This document shows, one piece after another, positions 32,401-42,235 of a stretch of DNA of 64,000 nucleotides (within the stretch, counting starts at the first letter, position 1; each line of letters begins with the position of its first letter). Source of the stretch: Rhizopus arrhizus. Its lineage: Eukaryota; Mucoromycota; Mucoromycetes; Mucorales; Rhizopodaceae. The position numbers and the translations under genes are program-made. The stretch lies in NCBI GenBank assembly GCA_024220505.1, contig JAKZZE010000020.1, positions 558,001 to 622,000 on the forward strand, read 5' to 3'. The notes below the pieces were generated by a model that saw nothing but the letters and a program-made list of their open reading frames with translations, ran no database searches and was not told the DNA's origin.

Positions 32401-33019
32401 CCGTGTCCAGTCTTTGCCTGATGACTGTCTCCTGTCGCTGCTTTCTTCTTCGCTGCCATCGTCACTACTATCAACTCTTCGCTCTCGACGCATTGTGCTC
32501 GATCACCCACCAGAAGTTACGGCTCCTTCTCGGCTTAAAACCTGGTTACATGCGTATCGTCAGCAAGAGTTTGATCAGTTCCTGGCTTCGACTTCTCAAG
32601 TCTTGATTCGAGCCTGTCGTCCTGTACTGCGTGTGGATCCAATCCTCTATGTTCCTGCTTCGCGTGCTGATCGTAGTCGGCTTATACGTTGGCGTATGGG
32701 TTGGCTGCCTGGTGATCCTCGTCCTTGTGCTTGTCTGTTTGGTCATACCACTCGTGCCCATCTCATGGTCTGTCCTCAGGTCCCATCGGCTCTTTGGTGT
32801 TGTCTTCCTTTTCCTCCTGCTGGTTCTACCGAGCTGCACATTGACTATCTCTTGTCCTTGTTGCCTGTTTCTCCTTCTGCTCGTTGTCCTCCATTCTGGG
32901 TCAGTCTTTGTACTATCCTTTGGCACTTTGATCGTCTTTGCAACCCTGATGGTGATTACACCAATGATCCTTCACCTGGATTACTCTGGTATGAAAGGTC
33001 GACTTCTCGTTCTCGGTGA
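29371..33019 (+). pseudogene. LINE L2 ORF2, several frameshifts
   Basis: Same protein as L1 ORF2, spread over shifted frames: leader from 29371, endonuclease start from about 29450, a break near 29840-29870 inside the endonuclease, then 29971-31053 (rest of endonuclease and linker). A stop follows at 31051-31053 (CTTAGCGC where L1 has CTTTACGC), then 31196-33019 carries the whole reverse transcriptase and the full C-terminus ending YERSTSRSR. The intact Cys/His cluster and YADD are present. The Gly-Ser repeat is longer than in L1. As given it could not make a full ORF2 protein. Confidence 0.9.
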
Positions 33020-33288
33020 AATGTGTTTTGATTGTTCCTCTGGCTTCTACCTCCCACTGCCACAACCACTTAGTGCACGATGCGGAGGAGACCACGAACA
33101 TGATATCCTACAAACTAGCTCTTTTGATTTCTCTTTTGGCTTCTCTTCTCTCTCCTCTTTTTTGGTCCATCAAATGGTCGCTAGGACTTTTTTCGTATCA
33201 TGTATATCCTCTTTTTGTACTTTGATTAGCAAATAATGGCCTAAAGGTCGATTGCATTAATCTTTTAAATAAAAACATAAATTTTCGA

Positions 33289-33303
33289 CTGAGCTAATCC
33301 CTC
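33289..33303 (-). repeat. Target duplication: tRNA-Cys nt 1-15
   Basis: CTGAGCTAATCCCTC between L2 and L3. Confidence 0.9.
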
Positions 33304-33503
33304 GACTTTTCTTTCGCTTTTGGTTAAAAAGGTAAACTTGTTTATTTTTCAAAAAAGCCGATAACTCCGCCAAATCAAGCCATCCATCTCCAATTTTTAC
33401 ACCATTCGATTCATCTTTCAAAAACACACCTTTTGGTATCTTTAATTTTTCGAATACATCAACTTTACATCGCTTTTTATCAGTTTGAAGTTAATCACAA
33501 AAG

Positions 33504-34475
33504 ATGGGACCCTTAAGAAAAACCTTGGGTTCAAGGATCCCCAACGCCGCCGCCTCAACAAACTCAGCAAATTCCAATGCTGACGTCACTCTTCAGTCTT
33601 TGGCTGCAGCCTACGAAGACCTCACTGCCCGCTTGAGTGCCTTAGAGCAGCTCCAGCTCGAAAACGCTCGCCTTTTGGAACTGACCAACAGTCAGGCCAA
33701 TGAGATTGCTTCCTTGCGTGCCCAACTGGCCGCACAATCTGCCGGAACTCCTAGGGACACCCCAAGTTCAAATGCCGCTGCTTCTTCTCCTGCTCCTCAA
33801 AATGGTGCTAAAGAGACCGTTTCTTCGCCCTCTTGGGTACTGCTGCTTCATCTTGGGCTACTGTGGCTTCACGTGGTTCCAAGAACAAACTCCGTCGTCG
33901 TGCCGCTGCTGCAAGAGGCTTCCAGCCTGTTACAGGTGAACAAGGATTTGAGTACTGTATACATACCTAGATCTCGCAAAATGTCATACACTGAAGCTCG
34001 TCGTCGTCTTGGTCGCTTGGGTGTTGACACCTGGCGGGTGTTAGATGTTTCATTTCCCGCCCACTCCGTTGTTGGTCTGCTTGTCCATCTTCAGTACAAG
34101 CCTGCTCTCGTCTCTTTGCTGGAGAAAGCAAAGATCAAGGTCCTTGATCAGTTCGATCCCTTAGATCCGGACAACGTTGCTGACCCTGCTTTCTCTTCTG
34201 CGTCTCTTGAGGTGCGTCAAGAAAAGATGGCGCACATTTCTAATGAGCGTTGTCTTCGTACCCTTGAGCGCTTGCGCTATCCTGTTGCTGTTGCTGTCTC
34301 TCGTTTCTTTTTGGCCAATGCCATGGTGTCTGATGAGGCTGTCTCTGAAGTCTTGGCTGCCAAGCAAGATCGTCCTGCCTTCCCGCGCCATCGTGACCAA
34401 CCTGACGATGAAATGCTTCTGGATCAGTATGATCAAGACCGTCCTGCCTCTCGCTCCAGCTTTGGATCATTATAA
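33504..34475 (+). pseudogene. LINE L3 ORF1 with an out-of-frame middle
   Basis: The ORF keeps 323 codons, but a missing T near 33833 and an extra T near 33954 cancel out. About 40 residues between (WVLLLHLGLLWLHV and following) are therefore read in the wrong frame, replacing the basic RRRAAAARGFQPV block with a hydrophobic stretch. The coiled coil before and the VYIPRSRKM region after are normal. A protein of normal length would form, but probably without RNA-binding function. Confidence 0.85.
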
Positions 34476-34510
34476 TGATGAGTAGTAATACTTGTCATTA
34501 TAATGTATCC
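34464..34510 (+). promoter_or_regulatory. Hairpin with UAAUG stop-start, L3
   Basis: Identical to the L1 hairpin. Confidence 0.55.
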
Positions 34511-37500
34511 TCGGTCTCTACATCTGGTATGGTCCCAGATTCCGTCAACCCCTTCCTCTCCTTTGGTTTCTCTTGGTTCTCATGGCTTCCATGGTTCATC
34601 CTCTCGTTCTCATTCATCAACTTCATCTGTTCCGCTCACCATCGGCTTGTGGAATGCCAACGGTCTCCAGGCTTCCACAGTCGATGACCTCCTCCGTCAC
34701 TGCCAGTCGTTCTCGTTGGTCTTTATTACCGAAACCTGGTTGCTTCCTCCTGCTCGCCTTCCGACCTCATGGCAGCAGTTCCATCTCTATGGCTCTCCAG
34801 TTGCAGGTCAGTATCGTGGTTCTATGGGTGTCTCTGCCTTGGTCTCTCCTCGGTGTCCTCTTCCTGTGGTTGAGTTCCCTGTGAACTGTAAGTATGCTCT
34901 TGGTCTGCAGTTGGGTCGTTCTCTACGGCTCATCTGTCTCTACCTGCCTCCTTCTCTGTCTACTGCTGAGGTACAGTCTGTTCTGGATTCACTGCCACTC
35001 ACTGACGATACGATCATCTGTGGTGATCTGAATGTTCGTCTTGGTCGTCTCGTCGGTGACTCTCGTACTAACATGCGTAGCTCTGTCCTTCGTCGTTGGT
35101 GCGACGATCATGGTCTCAACATCCTGAACAAGACACTTGCCTATGGTATCCAACATACCTGACTTGCCGTGGTCATGCTGAGGTAAGCAGCATTGTAGAC
35201 TACTACATCACCAACATGCCACTGGTTCGTTCAGCAAGTATCTCGGTCGCCTTGGATCTTTCTTTGGGGTCAGATCACAAACTGATGTCACTCTCTTTTG
35301 AGTACTCGGTCCCTGTGGTCCATTCCACACAGTCTTCTTCTTCTCCGTCTGGTCAAGTCCGTCGTCCTTTGGAACCTTTCTCGGTTGAAAGAACCAGAAG
35401 TCCAGAAGCTGTATGTGTCCACCTTTGGTTCCTTGTCTGCTGCTTTGCTTGACCAGCTTCAACAGCTGTGCTCAAGTCCACCGCCAACGCGTCCACCCAT
35501 TGACCATCTCAACGATGAACTCAATGCGGCCATCTACTCTGCTCTGGACAAGTCTGTTGGATCTCGTGTCTCTCGACCCAAGCAATGGAAGAAGTTTTGG
35601 ACCTCTCAACTACAGGCATTGGCTGATCGTCGCGACTGGCTCTACCGTAAGTGGCGTTGGTCTCTTGGGATTGACAAAGCTTACTGGTGGGGTCTTCATC
35701 AAGAAGCTCATGTCCGTTTCCGCACGGCTGTCAAGCGAGCTAAACGAGAATCTTGGCGTGCCTTTTGTGACTCCCTCGCTCGTGGCGACTTTTCTTCTGC
35801 GGTGCGTAGGGTCAAGCAAGTCCATAACCGTCGTCGTCCTCAAGTCTCATATGCTCATCCTGATGGTCCTGTCGCTGGTGCCAATGCTATGCGAGATCAT
35901 CTTGCATCCGTCTACTCTGGCTCTGGTCTACCATCCACTCGTCCTCCTCCTCTTCCATCGTCTGATGATCATGTCCCTTTTGATCTTGCGTCAGCTTCTG
36001 AGGATGACCCATCTGGCTCTGGTCTTGGTTCTAGTCTTGGTTCTAGCCTTGGTTCTGGTCTTGGTCCTGGTTCTGGTTCTGGTGCTGGTCTTTCTTCTTT
36101 TTCGGCTGACTCTGTTGCTGACACAATGCGTCGACTTCCTTTACGCAAAGCTCCTGGCTCTGATCATCTGCGTACAGAGATGCTTATTCCCATTCGTAAA
36201 CAAGTAGCTGCTATCCTGGCTCGTCTCTTTGATATCTGCTGCCAATGGTCTTACACTCCTTCTCTTTGGCGTCATGCGCAGGTCGTGCCTATCTATAAGA
36301 AGGGCGATCCTCATCAACCGTCAAACTTCAGGCCGATCTCCTTGACGTCCATCATCCGAAAGCTGTTTGAAATGTGTCTCTTTCCACATCTTAGAAGATG
36401 TCTCGCCTCCATTGGACATTGCTCAAGGTGGTTTCCGTCCACAGCGAAGTGCTCTTGACCAAGCCCTCTGCTTGCATGACTTGATACAGGAGTACTATCG
36501 TCGAAAGCGTCATTTCCCTGTCGTGGCTTTTCTTGATATCAAGGCTGCCTATGATACCGTCGACAGACGTGTCATATGGCAATCACTCTTGGCTGTCTCT
36601 GCTCCTTTTGCTCTGGTCTCTGTCTTGGCTCATCTCTTTGATGATGTTTCAATCTCGGTCCTGATGTCTAATCAAGTCTCGACGCCATTCACTCCGAGTA
36701 CAGGTGTACTTCAAGGCTCTGTCTTGAGTCCGCATCTGTACTCGATCTACATCAACACGCTGCCTGCTCTTCTTCGTTCTGCTGCCACGCGTACTACAAC
36801 AATGGTCTCAGTCCTTGTCTCCTTCTGGTCCTCCTGGTTCTGATCTTGGTCTTTCTCCTGGTCTTCCTTTTGGTCCGACATTGGATGTCTCCTCTCTGTC
36901 TTTGTCACCCACAGCCATCAACTCTCTCCTTTATGCTGATGATGTGGCTATTCTCGGTTCTGCAAGCGAAGTCAAACAGATGCTTGACCTGGCCCAAATC
37001 CATTCACAGGTACTTGGCTACAGATGGAGTCCTACCAAGTGTGCTATCCTCAATGCATCCAGATCCGACGTCGTCAAGATACGTCCGTCTCACTCTCTAT
37101 GATGAAGACATACCGTCTGTCGATGAGTTCGTTTATCTTGGTGTGCCATTCGTTCGCAATGGTATCTCTCCGTCTCGTCTGGTAGCTCATCCGCAAGCCT
37201 GGTGCTCAGCTCAAGATGGCTCAACTGTCTGCTATTGGTGCCAATCGATCTGGTTTCTCGCTGCTGTTCTCTTCTCGCCTCTATGCTATGTTTGTACGTC
37301 CCAAGTTAGAGTATGGCCTAGCCATCTCGAAGCTGCTCAAAAAGGACTATGACGAGCTAGAGCGCGCTCAAAGTCGGTGTCTGCGTCTGATCGTTGGTGG
37401 CCACAAGACCTCGTCGACGGTTGTGCTTCGGCACATCTGTAACCTACCGTCGATGCGTTTCCGTGCTGATACCTTGGTGCTGAAGTTTTGTCTCCGTGTC

Positions 37501-38113
37501 CAGACTTTACCTGATGACTGTCTCCTGTCGCTGCTTTCTTCTTCGCTGCCATCGTCACTACTATCAACTCTTCGCTCTCGACGCATTGTGCTCGATCACC
37601 CACCAGAAGTTACGGCTCCTTCTCGGCTTAAAACCTGGTTACATGCGTATCGTCAGCAAGAGTTTGATCAGTTCCTGGCTTCGACATTCTCAAGTCTTGA
37701 TTCGAGCCTGTCGTCCTGTACTGCGTGTGGATCCAATCCTCTATGTTCCTGCTTCGCGTGCTGATCGTAGTCGTCTTATACGTTGGCGTATGGGTTGGCT
37801 GCCTGGTGATCCTCGTCCTTGTGCTTGTCTGTTTGGTCATACCACTCGTGCCCATCTCATGGTCTGTCCTCAGGTCCCATCGGCTCTTTGGTGTTGTCTT
37901 CCTTTTCCTCCTGCTGGTTCTACCGAGCTGCACATTGACTATCTCTTGTCTTTGTTGCCTGTTTCTCCTTCTGCTCGTTGTCCTCCGTTCTGGGTCAGTC
38001 TTTGTACCATCCTTTGGCACTTTGACCAGCTTTGCAACCCTGATGGTGATTACACCAATGATCCTTCACCTGGATTACTCTGGTATGAAAGGTCGACTTC
38101 TCGTTCTCGGTGA
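34475..38113 (+). pseudogene. LINE L3 ORF2, many frameshifts
   Basis: All the L1 ORF2 domains are present, but the frame changes at about 34545, 35150 (a lost base in the GIPTYL region), 35365, 36390, 36810, 37058, 37190 and 37686. The endonuclease motifs, AFLDIKAAYDTVDR, GVLQGSVLSPHLYS, YADD and the Cys/His cluster can all be read across frames. The C-terminus (NPDGDYTNDPSPGLLWYER) is complete at 38113. Non-functional as written. Confidence 0.9.
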
Positions 38114-38383
38114 AATGTGTTTTGATTGTTCCTCTGGCTTCTACCTCCCACTGCCACAACCACTTAGTGCACGATGCGGAGGAGACCATGAACATGATAT
38201 CCTACAAATTAGCTCTTTTGATTTCTCTTTTGGCTTCTCTTCTCTCTCCTCTTTTTTGGTCCATCAAATGGTCGCTAGGACTTTTTTTCGTATCATGTAT
38301 ATTCTCTTTTTTGTACTTTGATTAGCAAATAATGGCCTAAAGGTCGATTGCATTAATCTTTAAATAAAAACATAAGTTTTCGA

Positions 38384-38398
38384 CTGAGCTAATCCCTC
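38384..38398 (-). repeat. Target duplication: tRNA-Cys nt 1-15
   Basis: CTGAGCTAATCCCTC between L3 and L4. Confidence 0.9.
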
Positions 38399-38594
38399 AT
38401 CTTTCTTTCGTGTTTCATACCGTTACACAAGGATTTATTAATTTTATTTTTATAAATCTTTTAAACACTCATATCTCGCTCAATATTGGCCATCCATCAG
38501 AACCGATTTCACCATTCAACTCAGCATTATTAATTGCATATAATATCCAATTTTCAACTCGCTGCGTTAATTATTCGTCATTTCTTATTTTGCA

Positions 38595-39617
38595 ATGTCG
38601 ACTCATTCATTTGCTCCATCTAGTCGAATGTCGACTACAAGACCTCAAACTGTGATGCCAACAGGTGCTTCTACTGTTCCTCTTTCTATGCAAGACTTAT
38701 TTAGCAAGTTCCAAGAGTTGGAACAACGAGTCTCTTACCATGATGGTCTGCTTAGTCAATTAGAGGAATTGCAAGCGGAAAATGCTCATCTCAAGAAAAT
38801 TACGAATGAGCAATCTGACGAGATTGCAACACTTCGAGCAAAGCTTAGTCCTGTGACGTCCTCTGGCCATGCTGGCTCTAACAAAATTGCAAAACCTGTT
38901 TCACAAGTTGGAAATGTCGCTGCTGCTTCCGCCATCTCTGTAATGGACGATGGTAATGTCAACCCTGTGTCATCTGGCACTGAAGCCTCCTCTTGGGCCG
39001 TTGTGGCTGCCAATGGTAAGCCCCGTAATAAGGTTCGTCGTCGTCTTGCTGCTGCTCGTGGCTTTCAACCTGTCTCTGGTGATCAGGGATTCGAATACGT
39101 TTACATCCCTAGATCTAGGCGTATGTCCTACTCCGAGGCGCGTCGTCGCCTTAGTCGGCTTGGTGTCGATAACTGGCGTGTTCTAGATGTGTGCTTTCCT
39201 GCACATTCTGTTGCTGGTCTGCTTGTGCACTTGCAGTACAAGCCTGCTCTCCTTGGTCTGCTCGAACGAGCAAAGGTTCCAGTCTTGTCTGACTTTGATC
39301 CATTGGATCCTCAACACCTTGCTGACCCCGTCTACGCCTCTGCCACCATGGACACTCGCTTGACTGCCATCGCCACCATTGTCAATGAACGCTGCTCTCG
39401 TACTTTGGAACGATTGAGATACCCTGTTGCCGTTGCTGTCTCCAAGTTCTTCCTTGCCAACGCAATGGTATCAGATGAAGCTGTCTCGGAGGTGCTCTCC
39501 TCAAAGGGGGATCGACCAACTATCCGCCGTCACCGTGATGATCCTGTTGAAGACATGGCCATGGACCTGTACGATCAATTCGATGCTGCCTCTCGCTCCA
39601 GCGAACGATCATTATAA
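38595..39617 (+). CDS. LINE L4 ORF1 protein
   Basis: 340 codons, uninterrupted, starting MSTHSFAPSSRMSTTRPQ. Coiled coil at about residues 36-80 (FQELEQRVSYHDGLLSQLEE), a Ser/Val/Ala linker, a basic block (KPRNKVRRRLAAARGFQPV) and the conserved C-terminal region (GFEYVYIPRSRRM, LERLRYPVAVAVSKFFLANA). It differs from L1 ORF1 throughout the N-terminal half but keeps the C-terminal blocks, showing what is constrained. Role as for L1 ORF1. The stop overlaps the ORF2 ATG in the same TAATG. Confidence 0.88.
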   Translation: MSTHSFAPSSRMSTTRPQTVMPTGASTVPLSMQDLFSKFQELEQRVSYHDGLLSQLEELQAENAHLKKITNEQSDEIATLRAKLSPVTSSGHAGSNKIAKPVSQVGNVAAASAISVMDDGNVNPVSSGTEASSWAVVAANGKPRNKVRRRLAAARGFQPVSGDQGFEYVYIPRSRRMSYSEARRRLSRLGVDNWRVLDVCFPAHSVAGLLVHLQYKPALLGLLERAKVPVLSDFDPLDPQHLADPVYASATMDTRLTAIATIVNERCSRTLERLRYPVAVAVSKFFLANAMVSDEAVSEVLSSKGDRPTIRRHRDDPVEDMAMDLYDQFDAASRSSERSL

Positions 39618-39646
39618 TGATGTGTAGTAATACATATTATTATAAT
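39611..39646 (+). promoter_or_regulatory. Hairpin with UAAUG stop-start, L4
   Basis: ATTATAATGA (39611-39620) can pair with TTATTATAAT (39637-39646); one pair becomes G-U compared with L1, so the stem is kept despite the change. Confidence 0.5.
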
Positions 39647-39713
39647 GCTTCTGATCTGTCTCTACCATCGTCTTCGTCCATTCCTTTGTCTCAGTCCACT
39701 CCTTTAACTTATG

Positions 39714-39804
<91 letters not shown>

Positions 39805-39807
39805 GTC
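39714..39807. repeat. (TCA)n microsatellite in LINE L4 ORF2
   Basis: About 30 near-perfect TCA units with one TCG, coding for poly-Ser in the ORF2 leader frame. L1 has only TCATCATCA at this place. Confidence 0.95.
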
Positions 39808-40060
39808 ATCACTCGTCCGCTCACCATCGGCTTGTGGAATGCCAACGGTCTCCAGGCTTCCACAGTCGATGATCTCCTCCGTCACTGCCAGTCGTTCTCG
39901 TTGGTCTTTATACCGAAACCTGGTTGCTTCCTCCTGCTCGCCTTCCGACCTCATGGCAGCAGTTCCATCTCTATGGCTCTCCAGTTGCAGGTCAGTATCG
40001 TGGTTCTATGGGTGTCTCTGCCTTGGTCTCTCCTCGGTGTCCTCTTCCTGTGGTTGAGTT

Positions 40061-40224
40061 GGATGGTTGTAACTTTGCCGCCGTCGGACTTTAAAATTTT
40101 CAATTTCCTTATTAGGAAATCCCCATTTTTAGGCATTTAGCTGTAATAACCCGTCAAATATAATTGTATTATGCATGTTATTGTCCAGATTGGTTAGGGC
40201 GTCAGTTTCCTAAGCAAGAGGTCA
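40061..40224 (+). repeat. Merlin left terminal inverted repeat
   Basis: Matches the reverse complement of 42071-42235 with about ten differences. The inner part is tRNA-like. Confidence 0.85.
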
Positions 40225-40247
40225 CCGGTTCGAAACGTGCGGTGCAT
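40171..40247 (+). other. tRNA-Arg(CCT)-like sequence with T-run
   Basis: D arm GTCC-AGATTGGTTA-GGGC, an anticodon-type loop TTCCTAA (CCT) before GCAAG, box-B-like GGTTCGAAACG, and 5'/3' ends ATGCATG and GGTGCAT that pair in six of seven positions, followed by a T17 run at 40250-40266. The left side of the anticodon stem and the T stem do not pair, so it is not a functional tRNA gene. Confidence 0.45.
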
Positions 40248-40507
40248 CCTTTTTTTTTTTTTTTTTAGGAAGTTGCAATTGCAGTTTTATAGCTGTGATT
40301 CGTTTTTTTAAATTAACGCTTTTATTTATCGTTTTATTTTGTATTTATATTGTAAACACACAAAAACGAATACCATTACAATTTTTTTTTTTAAATTGAT
40401 TATCTTAACACTTTGGCTATTTTTTTACATAAAGTATTAATAATACTTGCTTCAAATAATATTAACATTTTAACAAAGATTTTTACTTTTATTTTCTATT
40501 ATAATTA

Positions 40508-41899
40508 TTATTCTGCAGCAAGTTCTGTTAGCCAGGCTGGATTACGTTGAGCTCGATCAAAGCTAACATTCTTAAGGCAATTTATTATACCGTTAAATAT
40601 GTCGTTATGATGCTTTCTTCGCCAAATAAATTCAATAAGCAACCAAGGCATCATTTTCTTCGTTCTGAGAGCAGGAGTTACATTCATTTTTATTCCATTC
40701 CATGTTCCTAAAGAAATTTTAGAATAATTTTGAACTATAAACCTTTGTATATAGTAATCTTATTCTTACCCTCAATAGTGTTAGTGTGAACATCGCCATC
40801 GCGAAATGTTACACTATGGTTGACAGTTCGATGTATTAAATTCATTCCAAGGTTTACCATATTTTCGTAGGCTCGCCAACAGTCTGTATGTACTATCGAT
40901 CCATCTGCAACATAGTTTTGGATAATTGTATCCATCGTTTCCGTGTTTCTGTTATTAACTACAACTAGAAAACACTTTCGTTCAGGTGTCTTTTCCACAC
41001 CACCAACCACCCAAACACCCTCCACACGGTGTCCACGATGATACTTTCGTTTTCCAAACTTTGATTCATCAATTTCTACCACGATTGGATTTCCATCCAC
41101 ATCATAGCCTCCAATTTTACAGTCGTTTTGCTGCAAATCTTCTTGTAAGACTTGGTACCAATCTGTTAATGTTTTACGTACTGTATTAGGAGAGCATCCA
41201 ACCATGGTAGAAATTGTCATGCGGCGTATTTTTAAACTCCAAAAGTAAAGAATCGAAAGTGTGTCATAGGTTGGTAAGTTGCGATGACTAAAAAAGGAAG
41301 CATTTCGTACGGCTATTTGACGTCCATTACAGCACTTTTCACCGGTTTCTTGGTTTATTATTATGCCATTACATCTCCAACGTGGAATACTTCCTGTTTG
41401 TTCCAAGTACATCATACTTCCTTCAGCACCATTGCAACGATAAACAGTATTGCTTCCATAATAAATTCCATTATTAATAAAAAATCTAATTTATAAAAAA
41501 AAAATAGAGTTACTAATATTGCATAAAAGAATATTTCGTTATACTTTATACTTACTGCATACACGCTTCTTCTGTTCCAAAAGTTAAAAAAAACGTTCTG
41601 GTGGACATAATAGGAACATTTTGCTCTATGCTCCAATTGTCTGGCAAAATATTACTGTCATGTAACTCTTCATCAACTTCAAAATCTTCTATTTCCAATA
41701 ATTCCTCATTATCGTCGTTATTGATAGAAATAAATGCTTCATCCAAATCTGAAGTTTGTTCAGTTTCTAAACGCATTTCTTCTACTTCTTCATCAGAATC
41801 AACAATAATAATAGGGTTGCTTGGTGAAGTAACAGGTCTTTGACGACGAATACCAGCAGGATTGGTGTAGTTTGCAGTTGAAATGTTGATAAAAGACAT
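40508..41899 (-). CDS. Merlin transposase, three exons
   Basis: Spliced reading gives 419 codons: exon 1 41556-41899, exon 2 40770-41485, exon 3 40508-40707. Both introns (41486-41555, 70 bp; 40708-40769, 62 bp) start GTAAG and end TAG, and both joins keep the frame. Exon 1 is acidic and has NPIIIVDSDEEVEE, a typical SUMO-interacting motif, and ends EEACMQ. Exon 2 has paired Cys in YRCNGA and WRCNGI...KCCNG (zinc-ribbon-like), IDESKFGKRK (Asp), VHTDCWRAYE (Asp) and HTNTIEG (Glu). Exon 3 completes the typical IEG-W end (TWNGIKMNV, then WRRKHHNDIF) and stops with TAA. There are no stops or frameshifts. Role: cut-and-paste transposase making 8-bp duplications. Splicing is inferred, not observed. 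Confidence 0.88.
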
Positions 41900-42070
41900 A
41901 ATATACTAACTTTAATTTGAAAAATGTAAAAAGGGAAGAAAAAAAAAAGAGGAAAAACGCGAAATGGAAAAAAATTTATTTCAAAAAATTTAAGTCACAA
42001 AAAGAAAAAACTCAGACTTAAAAAATTACTACCAAAATTTCAAAAAAAGGTATATGTAAGGGTCGAACTA

Positions 42071-42235
42071 GTGACCTCTTGCTTAGGAAACTGACGCCCT
42101 AACCAATCTGGACAATAACATGCATAATACAATTGTATTTTACGGGTTATTACAGCTAAATGCCTAAAAATGGAGATTTCCTAATAAGGAAATTGAAAAT
42201 TTTAAAGTCCGACGGCAGCAAAGTTACAATTAACC
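42071..42235 (-). repeat. Merlin right terminal inverted repeat
   Basis: Partner of 40061-40224; it also contains the tRNA-like D-arm and anticodon region, with a different box-B-like part (AGTTCGACCC). Confidence 0.85.

Larger units (their letters stand above)
28198..33288 (+). mobile_element. LINE L2 (5091 bp)
   Basis: Same start (ACTTTTCTTTCGC) and same end (AAATAAAAACATAAATTTTCGA) as L1, between two 15-bp tRNA-derived repeats. It is highly similar to L1 throughout, but with many one-base indels. Confidence 0.93.
33304..38383 (+). mobile_element. LINE L3 (5080 bp)
   Basis: Starts GACTTTTCTTTCGC (one extra junction base) and ends AAATAAAAACATAAGTTTTCGA, between two tRNA-derived 15-mers. 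Nearly the same sequence as L1 and L2. Confidence 0.93.
40061..42235 (-). mobile_element. Merlin transposon, complete (2175 bp)
   Basis: Flanked by the 8-bp repeat GTTGAGTT (40053-40060, 42236-42243), with about 164-bp inverted repeats starting GGATGGTTGTAAC and GGTTAATTGTAAC. The 8-bp duplication and an IS1016/ISXO2-type transposase define the Merlin superfamily. Removing it and one repeat restores the LINE sequence GTGGTTGAGTTCCCTGTG. Confidence 0.93.

Noticed and set aside
39612..39954. Minus-strand ORFs with long poly-Met and poly-Asp runs
   Set aside because: They are readings of the (TCA)n microsatellite in other frames; the LINE ORF2 frame on the + strand explains the locus.
40735..41415. 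A 226-codon single-exon Merlin transposase
   Set aside because: That ORF starts at an internal Met and runs into an intron; joining three exons restores a full zinc region and the conserved C-terminus.
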